This document shows positions 28,554 to 37,529 of a stretch of 64,000 bases of DNA, piece after piece. Numbering within the stretch: position 1 is the first letter of the stretch; each line of letters opens with the position of its first letter. The translations under genes were made by a program, and so were the position numbers. Origin of the DNA: Saccharomonospora azurea NA-128 (GTDB lineage: Bacteria > Actinomycetota > Actinomycetes > Mycobacteriales > Pseudonocardiaceae); assembly GCF_000231055.2 (NCBI RefSeq), contig NZ_CM001466.1:1706898-1770897 (forward strand). The letters are read 5' to 3'. Under the pieces are notes generated by a model, which did no database searches, was not told the origin of the DNA, and saw nothing but the letters and a program-made list of their open reading frames with translations.

Positions 28554-29420
28554 ATGGGTGACATCACGCGGGTCGGCGTGGTCGGCGCGGGCCTGATGGG
28601 GTCGGGCATCGCGGAGGTGACCGCGCGTGCGGGTCTCGACGTGGTCGTCGTCGAGGCCGACGCCGCCGCGGCCGAGGCAGGCCGGGGGCGGATCGAGAAG
28701 TCCCTCGCCCGGGGCGTCGACAAGGGCAAGCTCTCCGCCGACGAGCGCGATGCCGCCCTCGCGCGGCTGACGTTCTCCACGGAACTGGACGCCTGCGCCG
28801 ACCGGCAGCTGGTGATCGAGGCCGTGGCCGAGAACGAGGCCGTGAAACTCGACGTGTTCGGCAAGCTCGACGCCATCACAGGGCCCGACGCCATTCTGGC
28901 CTCGAACACGTCCTCGCTGCCGATCACACGGCTGGCGATGGCGACCCAGCGACCGGAACGCGTCGTCGGACTGCACTTCTTCAACCCCGTTCCGGTGCAG
29001 AAGCTCGTCGAACTGATCCCGAGCCTGCTCACCGGCGACGACACCGTCGAGAAGGCCTCCGCGTTCGCCTCCGACGTGCTCGGCAAGACCGTCGTCAAGG
29101 CGTCCGACCGGGCCGGCTTCGTGGTGAACGCCCTGCTCATCCCTTACCTGCTGTCGGCCATCCGCATGGTGGAGGCCGGGCACGCGACGCCGGAGGACAT
29201 CGACAACGGCATGGTGCTCGGCTGCGCACACCCGATGGGCCCGCTGCGCCTGGCCGACCTCGTCGGACTCGACACCACCAAGGCCGTCGCCGAGTCGATG
29301 TACGAGGAGTACAAGGAGCCGCTCTACGCGCCGCCGCCGTTGCTGCAGCGCATGGTCGAGGCAGGGCTCTACGGCAGGAAGTCGGGTCGCGGCTTCTACG
29401 ACTACACCCGGGGAGAGTGA
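28554..29420 (+). CDS. 3-hydroxybutyryl-CoA / 3-hydroxyacyl-CoA dehydrogenase
   Basis: Encodes 288 residues, normal for Hbd/FadB2. The NAD-binding loop VGVVGAGLMGSGIAEVTA is at residues 7-24. ASNTSSLPIT, RVVGLHFFNPVPVQKLVE (catalytic His) and GFVVNALLIPYLLSAIRM mark the second half, ending KSGRGFYDYTRGE. It oxidises 3-hydroxyacyl-CoA to 3-oxoacyl-CoA with NAD(P). GGAAGGATCGTC precedes the ATG. It is separated by one base from the acyl-CoA dehydrogenase gene, so the two form an operon for a butyryl-CoA-type pathway or beta-oxidation. Confidence 0.93.
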   Translation: MGDITRVGVVGAGLMGSGIAEVTARAGLDVVVVEADAAAAEAGRGRIEKSLARGVDKGKLSADERDAALARLTFSTELDACADRQLVIEAVAENEAVKLDVFGKLDAITGPDAILASNTSSLPITRLAMATQRPERVVGLHFFNPVPVQKLVELIPSLLTGDDTVEKASAFASDVLGKTVVKASDRAGFVVNALLIPYLLSAIRMVEAGHATPEDIDNGMVLGCAHPMGPLRLADLVGLDTTKAVAESMYEEYKEPLYAPPPLLQRMVEAGLYGRKSGRGFYDYTRGE

Positions 29421-29421
29421 G

Positions 29422-30567
29422 ATGTACCAGTTGCCGGAGGAGCACGAGGAGCTCCGCGCCGCCGTTCGAGCGCTGGCCGAGAAGGAGATCGCCCCGCACG
29501 CGACCGAGGTCGACGAGCAGGAGCGCTTCCCCGACGAGGCGCTGACGGCGCTGACCGCCGCTGGGTTCAACGCCGTGCACATTCCCGAGGAGTACTCGGG
29601 TCAGGGCGCGGACGCTGTCGCGGCCTGCATCGTCATCGAAGAGGTCGCGCGGGTCGACGCCTCCGCGTCACTCATCCCCGCTGTGAACAAGCTCGGCACA
29701 CAGCCGATCCTGCTCGCGGCGTCGGAGGAACTGAAGCGGACCGTGCTGCCGTCGATCGCCGAGGGCGACGCCCTGGCGTCGTACGCGCTGTCGGAGCGCG
29801 AGGCCGGCTCCGACACGGCGTCGATGCGGACTCGCGCCCAGCGCGACGGCGACCACTGGGTGCTCAACGGCACCAAGTGCTGGATCACCAACGCCGGTAT
29901 GTCGACCTGGTACACGGTGATGGCCGTGACGGATCCGAACGCGGAGAAGAAGGCACGCGGCATCTCGGCCTTCGTCGTGCACAAGGACGACCCCGGGTTC
30001 TCGGTCGGCCCGAAGGAGAAGAAGCTCGGTATCAAGGGTTCGCCTACCCGCGAGATCTACTTCGAGAACTGCACGATCCCCGAGAACCGGATCATCGGTG
30101 AGCCCGGGACGGGACTGAAGACGGCGCTGCGGACGCTCGACCACACGCGCCCCACGATCGGTGCACAGGCGCTCGGCATCGCCCAGGGCGCCCTCGACGC
30201 CGCGGTCGAGTACGTGAAGGACCGCAAGCAGTTCGGCCAGGCCATCAGCGAGTTCCAGGGCGTGCAGTTCATGCTCGCCGACATGGCGATGAAGATCGAG
30301 GCCGCGCGGCACATGGTGTACGCGTCGGCGGCGGCCACCGAGCGGGGTGACGCGCGGGCGGGCTTCCTCGCGAGCGCCGCCAAGACCTACGCCTCGGACG
30401 TGGCCATGGAGGTCACGACCGACGCCGTGCAGCTGTTCGGCGGCGCGGGCTACACCCGGGACTTCCCCGTGGAGCGCATGATGCGCGACGCCAAGATCAC
30501 ACAGATCTACGAGGGCACGAACCAGGTTCAGCGCATGGTGATGGCCCGTCACCTGCTGAAGGGCTGA
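29422..30567 (+). CDS. Acyl-CoA dehydrogenase
   Basis: Encodes 381 residues. FAD and substrate motifs: ASYALSEREAGSDTASM, WVLNGTKCWITNAG, KEKKLGIKGSPT, RKQFGQAI, and AVQLFGGAGYTRDFPVER. The catalytic base is Glu364 in YEGTNQVQR, the position found in short- and medium-chain enzymes. It oxidises acyl-CoA to trans-2-enoyl-CoA, passing electrons to ETF. The ATG follows the upstream stop by one base, and GGGGAGAG at the end of that gene is the ribosome site. A strong terminator follows. Confidence 0.94.
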   Translation: MYQLPEEHEELRAAVRALAEKEIAPHATEVDEQERFPDEALTALTAAGFNAVHIPEEYSGQGADAVAACIVIEEVARVDASASLIPAVNKLGTQPILLAASEELKRTVLPSIAEGDALASYALSEREAGSDTASMRTRAQRDGDHWVLNGTKCWITNAGMSTWYTVMAVTDPNAEKKARGISAFVVHKDDPGFSVGPKEKKLGIKGSPTREIYFENCTIPENRIIGEPGTGLKTALRTLDHTRPTIGAQALGIAQGALDAAVEYVKDRKQFGQAISEFQGVQFMLADMAMKIEAARHMVYASAAATERGDARAGFLASAAKTYASDVAMEVTTDAVQLFGGAGYTRDFPVERMMRDAKITQIYEGTNQVQRMVMARHLLKG

Positions 30568-30580
30568 CGCCGCCCCGGTC

Positions 30581-30624
30581 GTGAAGCCGGTCGTCGTGTT
30601 TCGCACGGCGGCCGGCTTTTTCAC
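30581..30624 (+). terminator. Intrinsic terminator of the hbd-acd operon
   Basis: Long hairpin GTGAAGCCGG...CCGGCTTTTTCAC with an inner stem CGTCGTG / CACGGCG, then a T5 run; 14 bases past the stop. Confidence 0.9.
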
Positions 30625-30728
30625 GTCCCGGCCACTGCGCGGGCGGGACCCGGGGACGAACGACCCGACTGGCCGTGCACCGACACGCGTGCGCGGGCCG
30701 CTTCGGCCCGTCCGCTCAGGAGCCCGCA

Positions 30729-30976
30729 CGGAAGAAGGTGTTCAACGGAGGTGACCTCGACGCGTGCGACGCCATGTACGCCTCGCACTGCGGTTCATGA
30801 GCCGCGCGGCGAGTTCCGCGGCATACCCGCCACGGGCAGGTCGTGGGTAGATGACCGGCATGCAGCTGCTCAAGTGGGAGAACGACCGCATCGTCGAGGA
30901 GTGGGGAAGCTTCGACCTGTTCGGTCGGCTGCGGCAGCGGGGCGTCCTCCCCGAACGCGCCGAGCAGCGGCGGTGA
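30729..30976 (+). pseudogene. Remnant of a SnoaL-like / ester cyclase gene
   Basis: Three pieces of one protein family appear in order but in different frames. RKKVFNGGDLDACDAMYA (from 30729) ends at a TGA. GEFRGIPATGR (about 30807-30840) is in a second frame. MTGMQLLKWENDRIVEEWGS and FDLFGRLRQRGVLPE (30851-30976) are in a third. SnoaL-like polyketide or ester cyclases carry these segments over about 140 residues (NEGDLDAxDALYA; GEFxGIPPTGR; RxxNGKIVEEW). Here the central third is missing and at least two shifts are present. This is true decay, not a single sequencing slip. No intact copy is in the window. Confidence 0.75.
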
Positions 30977-30988
30977 CGACGGCGATCG

Positions 30989-32203
30989 TCAGCTCTGCCA
31001 CTCCTCCCACGACAGCTGCCACACGCTCCAGCCGTCCGTGGGTTCCAGCTCGGGGCCGCCACTGCGCTCGACCGTGAACACGTCCCCGCGTTTCGTCTTG
31101 CCCATCAACCACGCGGCGTTCTCCGTCGACAGGTTGATGCATCCCGCGCTGACGTTGTTGTTGCCCTGATCGCCCAGCGACCACGGCGCGGAGTGGTAGA
31201 AGATGCCGCTGTTCGACAGCCGCACGGCGTAGTCGACGTACGTCCGGTATCCCGTCGCGCTGTCCACCGGGACGCCGTAGGTGCTGGAGTCCATCGTGTA
31301 GCCGTGGTGCTCGCTCATGACGGTGTACGTGCCCGCCGGCGTGGGGCTGCTTGGCTTGCCCATCGAGATGGGCAACGTCTTCACCTTCTTGCCGTTGATC
31401 GACACCGTCATGGTGTGGTCGCGGCCGTCGGCGACCGCGACGAGCTCGTCGCCCACCGTGAAGTCGACGGACCTGTCCTCCACGCCGTAGGTGCCGTCGC
31501 CGAGGTTCGTGCCGTAGACGCCCGCGTCGATCGAGACCTTCGTGCCCGGCTTCCAGTACTCCTTCGGGCGCCAGATCACCCGGGTGTCTCCGAACCAGCG
31601 GAAGTCACCCTCCGTCGCCGGCTCGGCGGCGATGTCGAGCGCGTTCTCGGCGGCGTCCTTGTCGGGGACGGAGCCGGTGAAGTCGAAGATGAGCGGCATG
31701 CCGACGCCGACGGTCTCGTCGTCCCACACGTTGATCGACACGGCGACCGTGCGGGCCGGGGTGGCGGTGGTGAACGTCGACTCCTCGCTGATCTTCGCGC
31801 CGTCGTCGCCCGTCGCCTCGACGGTGAGCGTGTAGGTCTTGCCGTAGCCGAGCGGTTCGGTGGTCGTCCACGACGTGCCGTCCGACCGGAGTTCGTCCTC
31901 GACGTGCGTGCCGTGCTTGCCGATCAGCGAGGCCGCGGTGATGGTTCCGTGCTCGACGTTCACCGTGATGGGGCGGCGTGGTTCGACGTCGTCGTCGCCG
32001 TCGGACACCGAGAGCGCGAGCAGAGCCGGTTTGGGGGCCTCCGTGGTCGTCGCGGCGGACTCACCCGTCGAGCCGGTCTCAGCGGCCGAGGAGCACCCCG
32101 CCACGACAGCGACGACCAGGAGGAGCGCACCCCAGAGTCCACTCGTCCGTGTCGACAAGCCACGTGTACGCGACACCATCACCACCCGTTTCCGCCACGA
32201 CAT
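30989..32203 (-). CDS. L,D-transpeptidase lipoprotein (LdtMt2-like)
   Basis: Encodes 404 residues. The signal peptide ends in a lipobox (VVAVVAGCSSA). Two Ig-like domains follow, roughly residues 50-250. The YkuD catalytic domain contains FYHSAPWSLGDQG and NVSAGCINLS with the nucleophile near Cys355. The C-terminal tail WSVWQLSWEEWQS resembles the extension of mycobacterial Ldts. It forms 3-3 cross-links in peptidoglycan outside the membrane and is a target of carbapenems. ATG 32203 (MSWRKR) is preferred; ATG 32179 is an alternative that also keeps the whole signal. It is divergent from tRNA-Lys. Confidence 0.92.
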   Translation of the reverse strand: MSWRKRVVMVSRTRGLSTRTSGLWGALLLVVAVVAGCSSAAETGSTGESAATTTEAPKPALLALSVSDGDDDVEPRRPITVNVEHGTITAASLIGKHGTHVEDELRSDGTSWTTTEPLGYGKTYTLTVEATGDDGAKISEESTFTTATPARTVAVSINVWDDETVGVGMPLIFDFTGSVPDKDAAENALDIAAEPATEGDFRWFGDTRVIWRPKEYWKPGTKVSIDAGVYGTNLGDGTYGVEDRSVDFTVGDELVAVADGRDHTMTVSINGKKVKTLPISMGKPSSPTPAGTYTVMSEHHGYTMDSSTYGVPVDSATGYRTYVDYAVRLSNSGIFYHSAPWSLGDQGNNNVSAGCINLSTENAAWLMGKTKRGDVFTVERSGGPELEPTDGWSVWQLSWEEWQS

Positions 32204-32294
32204 ACCCCGATCGTGTCGCGAGTGTGTCGTATCGGTCGCGGTGCGTGCAGGGACTTGACCAAGTTGTGTCCAACCGAAAACAAGGGGCCCCCGG

Positions 32295-32323
32295 CGAGAG
32301 GCCTCTCGGGGGCGTGCTAATGT
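32295..32323. promoter_or_regulatory. Palindrome and -10 between the L,D-transpeptidase gene and tRNA-Lys
   Basis: A perfect 14-base palindrome CGAGAGGCCTCTCG (32295-32308), flanked by C-rich and G-rich runs, is followed by TAATGT (32318-32323), a possible -10 for tRNA-Lys 52 bases downstream. It could be an operator or a cruciform-type hairpin. Confidence 0.4.
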
Positions 32324-32374
32324 TTCTCCCGTCGCCGAGAGGAGCCGGTGAAACACCGGATCACGAAACGACAA

Positions 32375-32447
<73 letters not shown>

Positions 32448-32453
32448 CAGAAA

Positions 32454-32482
32454 CCCCAGGTCACATGGCCTGGGGATTTTTT
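32454..32482 (+). terminator. Intrinsic terminator after tRNA-Lys
   Basis: CCCCAGG-tcacatgg-CCTGGGG followed by A and six T residues, 6 bases past the tRNA. Confidence 0.92.
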
Positions 32483-32645
32483 GTGTCTGCGGCAGGCGAA
32501 CCTCAACCCTGTGCGGGCCGGGCCCGCAGGTCTCCGGGATGACCGGGGAAGGTGCCGGCAGTTCCGGGTCGTTCGCCGGCCACCTGATCTTCACGGGATC
32601 GATCATCCAGTGCCACGTGTTCCTGACCACCAGCAGAATGGGCGG

Positions 32646-32876
32646 ATGTCCAACGCTGGAGTCGAAGACTCTGCCCCTGTGCCGTTTCGCGCGCGCCTGA
32701 AGAAGAACTGGTGGCGCCTGGCGTTGATCTCGGCGACGTTCGAGGGTGAGCGGGAGGGCGGCTCCGGCGGCTACTCACGACGGCTGGGCGCCACCGGAGA
32801 CCGCGCCCCCGAGCGGATGCGCGATCACCTCACGTCCCGGGGCTTCAACGGCGACGGCGTCGGCTGCGACGAGTGA
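32646..32876 (+). CDS. Small hypothetical protein
   Basis: Encodes 76 residues from ATG 32646 (MSNAGVEDSAPVPFRARLKK), then NWWRLALISATFEGE and a Gly/Arg/Asp-rich C-terminus ending DGVGCDE. Third positions are strongly G/C over the second half, which supports coding. A short GGCGG is the only ribosome-site candidate. I do not recognise the family. It lies alone between the tRNA-Lys terminator and the convergent nitronate monooxygenase gene. Confidence 0.45.
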   Translation: MSNAGVEDSAPVPFRARLKKNWWRLALISATFEGEREGGSGGYSRRLGATGDRAPERMRDHLTSRGFNGDGVGCDE

Positions 32877-32900
32877 CGGGGGCCAGCGGGCCTGCGGGTT

Positions 32901-33914
<1,014 letters not shown>

Positions 33915-34091
33915 TTACCGGAGAGTAGGGCTCGGGCCGCGCGGTCCGATACAGCGCGGTGACCGAGGTCATGGCGACCGGCGTCACACACGGCTGTCCG
34001 GGTGACTTGCTTGCTCACGGAGCCCGGTTCCACGATCGTGTCGTTTGCGATTAATCCGATCAGGCGTGGCGGACACGGGAGCGGAGTCGGC

Positions 34092-34946
34092 ATGGAGGCG
34101 TTCGACCTCGGCATGATCACACTCACCAGGAAGCCGACCGGTGCTCGAACCTCGTCGATGAGCCTGCCCGAGGCCGTGGCGTGGTTCGCCGGTGAACACC
34201 ACTCCGACCGACCGCGCTGCCTCTCTCCCGTGCTGCACGCTGCGATCACGGTGCTCGGCGACCGCCTGGCGCACCCGCGGCTGCAACAGCTCAAGTGGCT
34301 GGTCCCCTCGCTCGTCGGCACGGCCGAGGACGGCCGCGACAGCGTACGGTCACTGCTGGCGGTGGACTGGCTCGTCCGGGTCTACACACCGGCTTGGCTG
34401 CGGGTCGTACCGTCCCTCGACCTGGCTGCCGCGAGCCTGGCGGAGCACGCACCGATCTCCAGCGTCGCCGACGCCGCGGACGCCCTCGACGCTCCGTTGG
34501 CGGCCGTGCGCCGAGCGGCCTGGGCCGCGCAGGTCGCGGTACCGGGCGTCCTCGGCGGCGCGAACGCCGCCGACACCCCGGACACCACCGACACCCGGGA
34601 CCCGCACCGGCAGGCCGCCACGGTGTCACTCGCCCTGTCGGCGCTCGCCTGCGACGCGGCCGTGGCCGCCACGTTGGACGTCGCCCCGGGCTTCCTGCCC
34701 GTGTGCGGGAAGCTCCGGCTGGCAGCGGAGCAGGCGGTGCTGATCGCGGCCCGGCAGCTCGCCGGCTCCCCGGACCCCGACGACTTCGGTGCGCGGGTGG
34801 CAGCGCTCATGGCACCCACCGCCGACGCGCTCGACGACGCGGTGATCGAGCTGTTGGCCCGGCTCATCGACGCGACGGCACCGCCCGGACAGGGATGGCT
34901 CGCAGGCGACCCCGTCGACGCGGTCAAGCGGTCCGACGGGGACTGA
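34092..34946 (+). CDS. Hypothetical Ala-rich helical protein
   Basis: Encodes 284 residues from ATG 34092 (MEAFDLGMITLTRKP), preceded by GGGAGCGGAGTCGGC. It is mostly helical with segments RLQQLKWLVPSLVGTAEDGRD, VDWLVRVYTPAWLRVVPSLD and AAEQAVLIAARQLAG. A Thr/Asp-rich linker (DTPDTTDTRDPHRQ) sits near residue 165. No membrane anchor or catalytic motif was seen and I do not recognise the family. Later starts at 34113 and 34159 are possible. It ends 36 bases before the pentapeptide-repeat gene on the same strand. Confidence 0.6.
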   Translation: MEAFDLGMITLTRKPTGARTSSMSLPEAVAWFAGEHHSDRPRCLSPVLHAAITVLGDRLAHPRLQQLKWLVPSLVGTAEDGRDSVRSLLAVDWLVRVYTPAWLRVVPSLDLAAASLAEHAPISSVADAADALDAPLAAVRRAAWAAQVAVPGVLGGANAADTPDTTDTRDPHRQAATVSLALSALACDAAVAATLDVAPGFLPVCGKLRLAAEQAVLIAARQLAGSPDPDDFGARVAALMAPTADALDDAVIELLARLIDATAPPGQGWLAGDPVDAVKRSDGD

Positions 34947-34982
34947 AGGGCCCCGGCCTCGACCGCTCGTGTCCGCGGGACA

Positions 34983-35825
34983 ATGTCGGCAGGCACGACG
35001 GAGGACGTGGTCGACGTGAAATCGGCACCGGTACGAGAGTTGCGCGCGGACTGCGCGCGCTGCGCGGGTCTCTGCTGCGTGGCACTGCCGTTCCAGTCGG
35101 CCTCCGGGTTCCCGGCAGACAAGGAAGCCGGGCAGCCCTGTCACCACCTCGACACGTCGTCGCGCTGCCGGATCCACGCCGAACTGCGTCCGCGGGGCTT
35201 CACCGGGTGCACCGTGTTCGACTGCTTCGGCGCCGGTCAACGCATCACGCAGGAGTCGTTCGGCGGACGCACGTGGCGCGACGAACCCGCACTCGCTCGG
35301 CGGATGTTCCCGGCCTTCGCGGTGGCGCGGCACCTGCACGAGATGCTGTGGTACCTCGCCGAGGCGACGGAGCGCGCGCCTGTCGGGGAGCTGCGGGAGG
35401 AGTCACGGCGCGCGTTCGACCGGATCGATGCCCTCGCGGGCTCGGAGCCGGAATCGTTGCTCGCCGTCGACGTCGACGCGGAGCGCCGCGACGTGGGGCC
35501 GTTGCTGTCGCGGGTGAGTGACGCCGTTCGCGCGGCCGTCCCGGGTCCACGGCCGGACCACACGTACGCCGACCTCGCCGGGCGGCGGATGCGGCGCGCC
35601 GATCTGCGCGGTGCGACGTTGCGCGGCGCGCTCCTGATCGCCGCGGATCTCCGCGAGGCCGATCTGCGCGGCGCCGACCTCCTCGGCACCGACCTGCGCG
35701 ACGCGAACCTGTCGGGCGCGGACCTCTCCGGGTGCCTCTTCCTCACCCAGCCTCAGGTGAACTCCGCCGTCGGCGACGCGCGCACCCGGCTGCCCGAGCG
35801 GCTGGAGCGCCCGGACAACTGGTGA
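34983..35825 (+). CDS. Cys-rich domain plus pentapeptide-repeat protein
   Basis: Encodes 280 residues. The N-terminal 100 residues hold a Cys cluster: [10 protein letters not shown] near residues 24-33, then Cys residues at QPCHHLD, SSRCRIH and TGCTVFDC. That pattern suggests a metal-binding fold like the YkgJ zinc/iron-chelating domain. A helical region follows, then about nine A(D/N)LxX pentapeptide repeats ([20 protein letters not shown] onward, residues 205-250), which form a right-handed beta-helix. Similar proteins are common in actinobacteria; function unknown. ATG 34983 is used; GTG 35016 with GGAGG upstream is an alternative. Confidence 0.75.
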   Translation: MSAGTTEDVVDVKSAPVRELRADCARCAGLCCVALPFQSASGFPADKEAGQPCHHLDTSSRCRIHAELRPRGFTGCTVFDCFGAGQRITQESFGGRTWRDEPALARRMFPAFAVARHLHEMLWYLAEATERAPVGELREESRRAFDRIDALAGSEPESLLAVDVDAERRDVGPLLSRVSDAVRAAVPGPRPDHTYADLAGRRMRRADLRGATLRGALLIAADLREADLRGADLLGTDLRDANLSGADLSGCLFLTQPQVNSAVGDARTRLPERLERPDNW

Positions 35826-35830
35826 CGCGC

Positions 35831-36019
35831 TCACGCCTCCGGAAGGACCAGCCAGAGCACCAGGTACAGCAGGAACTGCGGTCCCGGCAGGAGGCACGAG
35901 GCGACGAAGGCCAACCGGACGTTGCGGGTCTTCCAGCCGTAACGACGGGCGATACCCGCACAGACACCGCCGAGCATGCGGTCGTCGCGAGACCGGGTCA
36001 GAGCAGTCGTGGTAGCCAT
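35831..36019 (-). CDS. PspC-domain protein
   Basis: Encodes 62 residues: basic cytosolic N-terminus SRDDRMLGGVCAGIARRYGW, then one hydrophobic segment NVRLAFVASCLLPGPQFLLY ending LVLWLVLPEA. This is a single PspC domain, the membrane part of phage-shock-type envelope stress systems, here without other Psp genes. The ATG at 36019 gives a complete domain; the longer open frame upstream lacks homology. It is convergent with the pentapeptide gene, 5 bases apart, and divergent from the SDR gene. Confidence 0.88.
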   Translation of the reverse strand: MATTTALTRSRDDRMLGGVCAGIARRYGWKTRNVRLAFVASCLLPGPQFLLYLVLWLVLPEA

Positions 36020-36106
36020 GCGACCAGTGTCGGTGTCCCCAGCAGGCGCCGCATCGGGAATGACCCTGGTTTCCGGTCGTGACACCCTGAGGTCGTCCTG
36101 ACCCGC

Positions 36107-36112
36107 TAGCGT
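36107..36112 (+). promoter_or_regulatory. -10 hexamer TAGCGT before the SDR gene
   Basis: TAGCGT overlaps the upstream GTG at 36111, which argues that GTG 36153, with GGGAGA upstream, is the real start. Confidence 0.5.
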
Positions 36113-36152
36113 GACGATCGCCCCCTTTCTCGTACAGCGACGGGAGATCGAC

Positions 36153-36920
36153 GTGGAAGCCACGGACGCCGTGAACACCGACCGCCGGGTCGCCCTCGTG
36201 ACCGGAGCGTCCCGGGGACTGGGCGCCGCGATCAGCACGGCCCTGGCGGACGACGGCGTCACGGTGGCCGTCAACTTCGCTCGCGACAAGGCCGCGGCCG
36301 ACCGGGTGCGCGAGGAGATCACCGCGGCCGGGGGCCGGGCCGAGCTCTTCCGCGCGGACGTGACCGACGAGGGCGAGGTCGATGCGCTGTACGAGGCCGT
36401 GCTGGCGGAGTTCGGCCGGATCGACATCCTGGTCCTCAACGCCACAGGACCCCAGCCGATGCTGTCGCTCGACGAGCTCCAGTGGCGCGACCTGCTCGAC
36501 CAGTTCGAATTCTTCGTGAAGAGCCCGCTGCTGCTGGCGAAGAAGGTCGTTCCCGAGATGCGGCGCCGCGGCTGGGGGCGCATCGTCAACGTCGGTTCGG
36601 AGGTGGTGGAACTCGGGGTGCCCTTCTCCAGTGCCTACGTGGCGGCCAAAGGGGCGCAGCTCGGCTTGACCCGGTCGTGGGCGCGCGAACTCGGCCCGCA
36701 CGGCATCACGGTCAATCTCGTGGCACCCGGCTGGATCCCCACCGAACGCCATGTCGACTCGACGGACGACGAGAAGGCGGGCTACGCGAACGGCGTGCCG
36801 CTCGGACATCTCGGGACACCGGGGGACGTGGCGGAGGCGGTCGCGTACCTGGCATCCGACCGCGCGCGTTTCGTCACCGGCCAGCGCATCGCGGTCAACG
36901 GCGGCAACACGCTCGCGTGA
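36153..36920 (+). CDS. Short-chain dehydrogenase/reductase (FabG-like)
   Basis: Encodes 255 residues. Cofactor loop VTGASRGLGAAIS, VLNATGP in place of the usual NNAG, catalytic Ser in VNVGSEVVELG and the YVAAKGAQLGL Tyr-x-x-x-Lys dyad, and a C-terminus FVTGQRIAVNGGNTLA typical of classical SDRs. NAD(P)-dependent oxidoreductase of unknown substrate, structurally like 3-oxoacyl-ACP reductase. GTG 36153 is chosen for GGGAGATCGAC directly upstream. Confidence 0.88.
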   Translation: MEATDAVNTDRRVALVTGASRGLGAAISTALADDGVTVAVNFARDKAAADRVREEITAAGGRAELFRADVTDEGEVDALYEAVLAEFGRIDILVLNATGPQPMLSLDELQWRDLLDQFEFFVKSPLLLAKKVVPEMRRRGWGRIVNVGSEVVELGVPFSSAYVAAKGAQLGLTRSWARELGPHGITVNLVAPGWIPTERHVDSTDDEKAGYANGVPLGHLGTPGDVAEAVAYLASDRARFVTGQRIAVNGGNTLA

Positions 36921-36938
36921 GCACGACACCGCGCCTCG

Positions 36939-37529
36939 TCACCGGCCCGGCGACCGCACCGACGACCGCGCCCGCGCGAGCACCCGGGTGGTCCGGCGTT
37001 CCGGTCCGGCCTCTGCCCGGTCGAGATCCCGCGACAGCACGTCCCAGCTCTCGTCCAAGGCGGCGGTGAGCTCTCCCGGCCGCGCCCTGTACCGGGTGCG
37101 GCCGTCCTCGGTCAGCGCGAGCGCCTCCCAGGCGAGCAGTCCTCCCGGCGCCACGGCCTGCCGGGCGAGGCGGTAGGCGCCGGGGTCCCAGAACAGCGTG
37201 GCCAGCACCAACGCGAACGCCCCGCGCGCCGGGACGAAGGTGCGCAGGTCCGCCTGCACACACCACACGCGGGCGGCGAGCCCACGCCGACGGGCTTCGG
37301 CCCGGAGCTGGTGCAGCGCGACGTCGGACACGTCGACCGCGAGCACCCGGTACCCGTGCCGGGCCAGCGCCAGAGCGCTGCCCGACCGGCCACAGGCGAG
37401 TTCGAGCACCGGCCCGTCCGGCGGTCCCGCCGCCAGAGCCTCGGACACAAGCGGGTGTGGTTCGAAGGTGGGCGGATGCCCGGCGTAGCGGGCGTTCCAG
37501 CGCGCCGCGTCGTCCGCGTCACTCCCCAT
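36939..37529 (-). CDS. Class I SAM-dependent methyltransferase
   Basis: Encodes 196 residues. The SAM-binding motif I is PVLELACGRSGSALALARHG, followed by VLAVDVSDVALHQLRAEA (acidic loop binding the ribose) and VQADLRTF. A relative of tellurite-resistance TehB-type methyltransferases by size and pattern (FEPHPLVSEAL). The ATG at 37529 overlaps the end of the upstream membrane-protein gene by 11 bases, so it is the last gene of the operon MFS-membrane protein-methyltransferase. The substrate is unknown. Confidence 0.85.
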   Translation of the reverse strand: MGSDADDAARWNARYAGHPPTFEPHPLVSEALAAGPPDGPVLELACGRSGSALALARHGYRVLAVDVSDVALHQLRAEARRRGLAARVWCVQADLRTFVPARGAFALVLATLFWDPGAYRLARQAVAPGGLLAWEALALTEDGRTRYRARPGELTAALDESWDVLSRDLDRAEAGPERRTTRVLARARSSVRSPGR

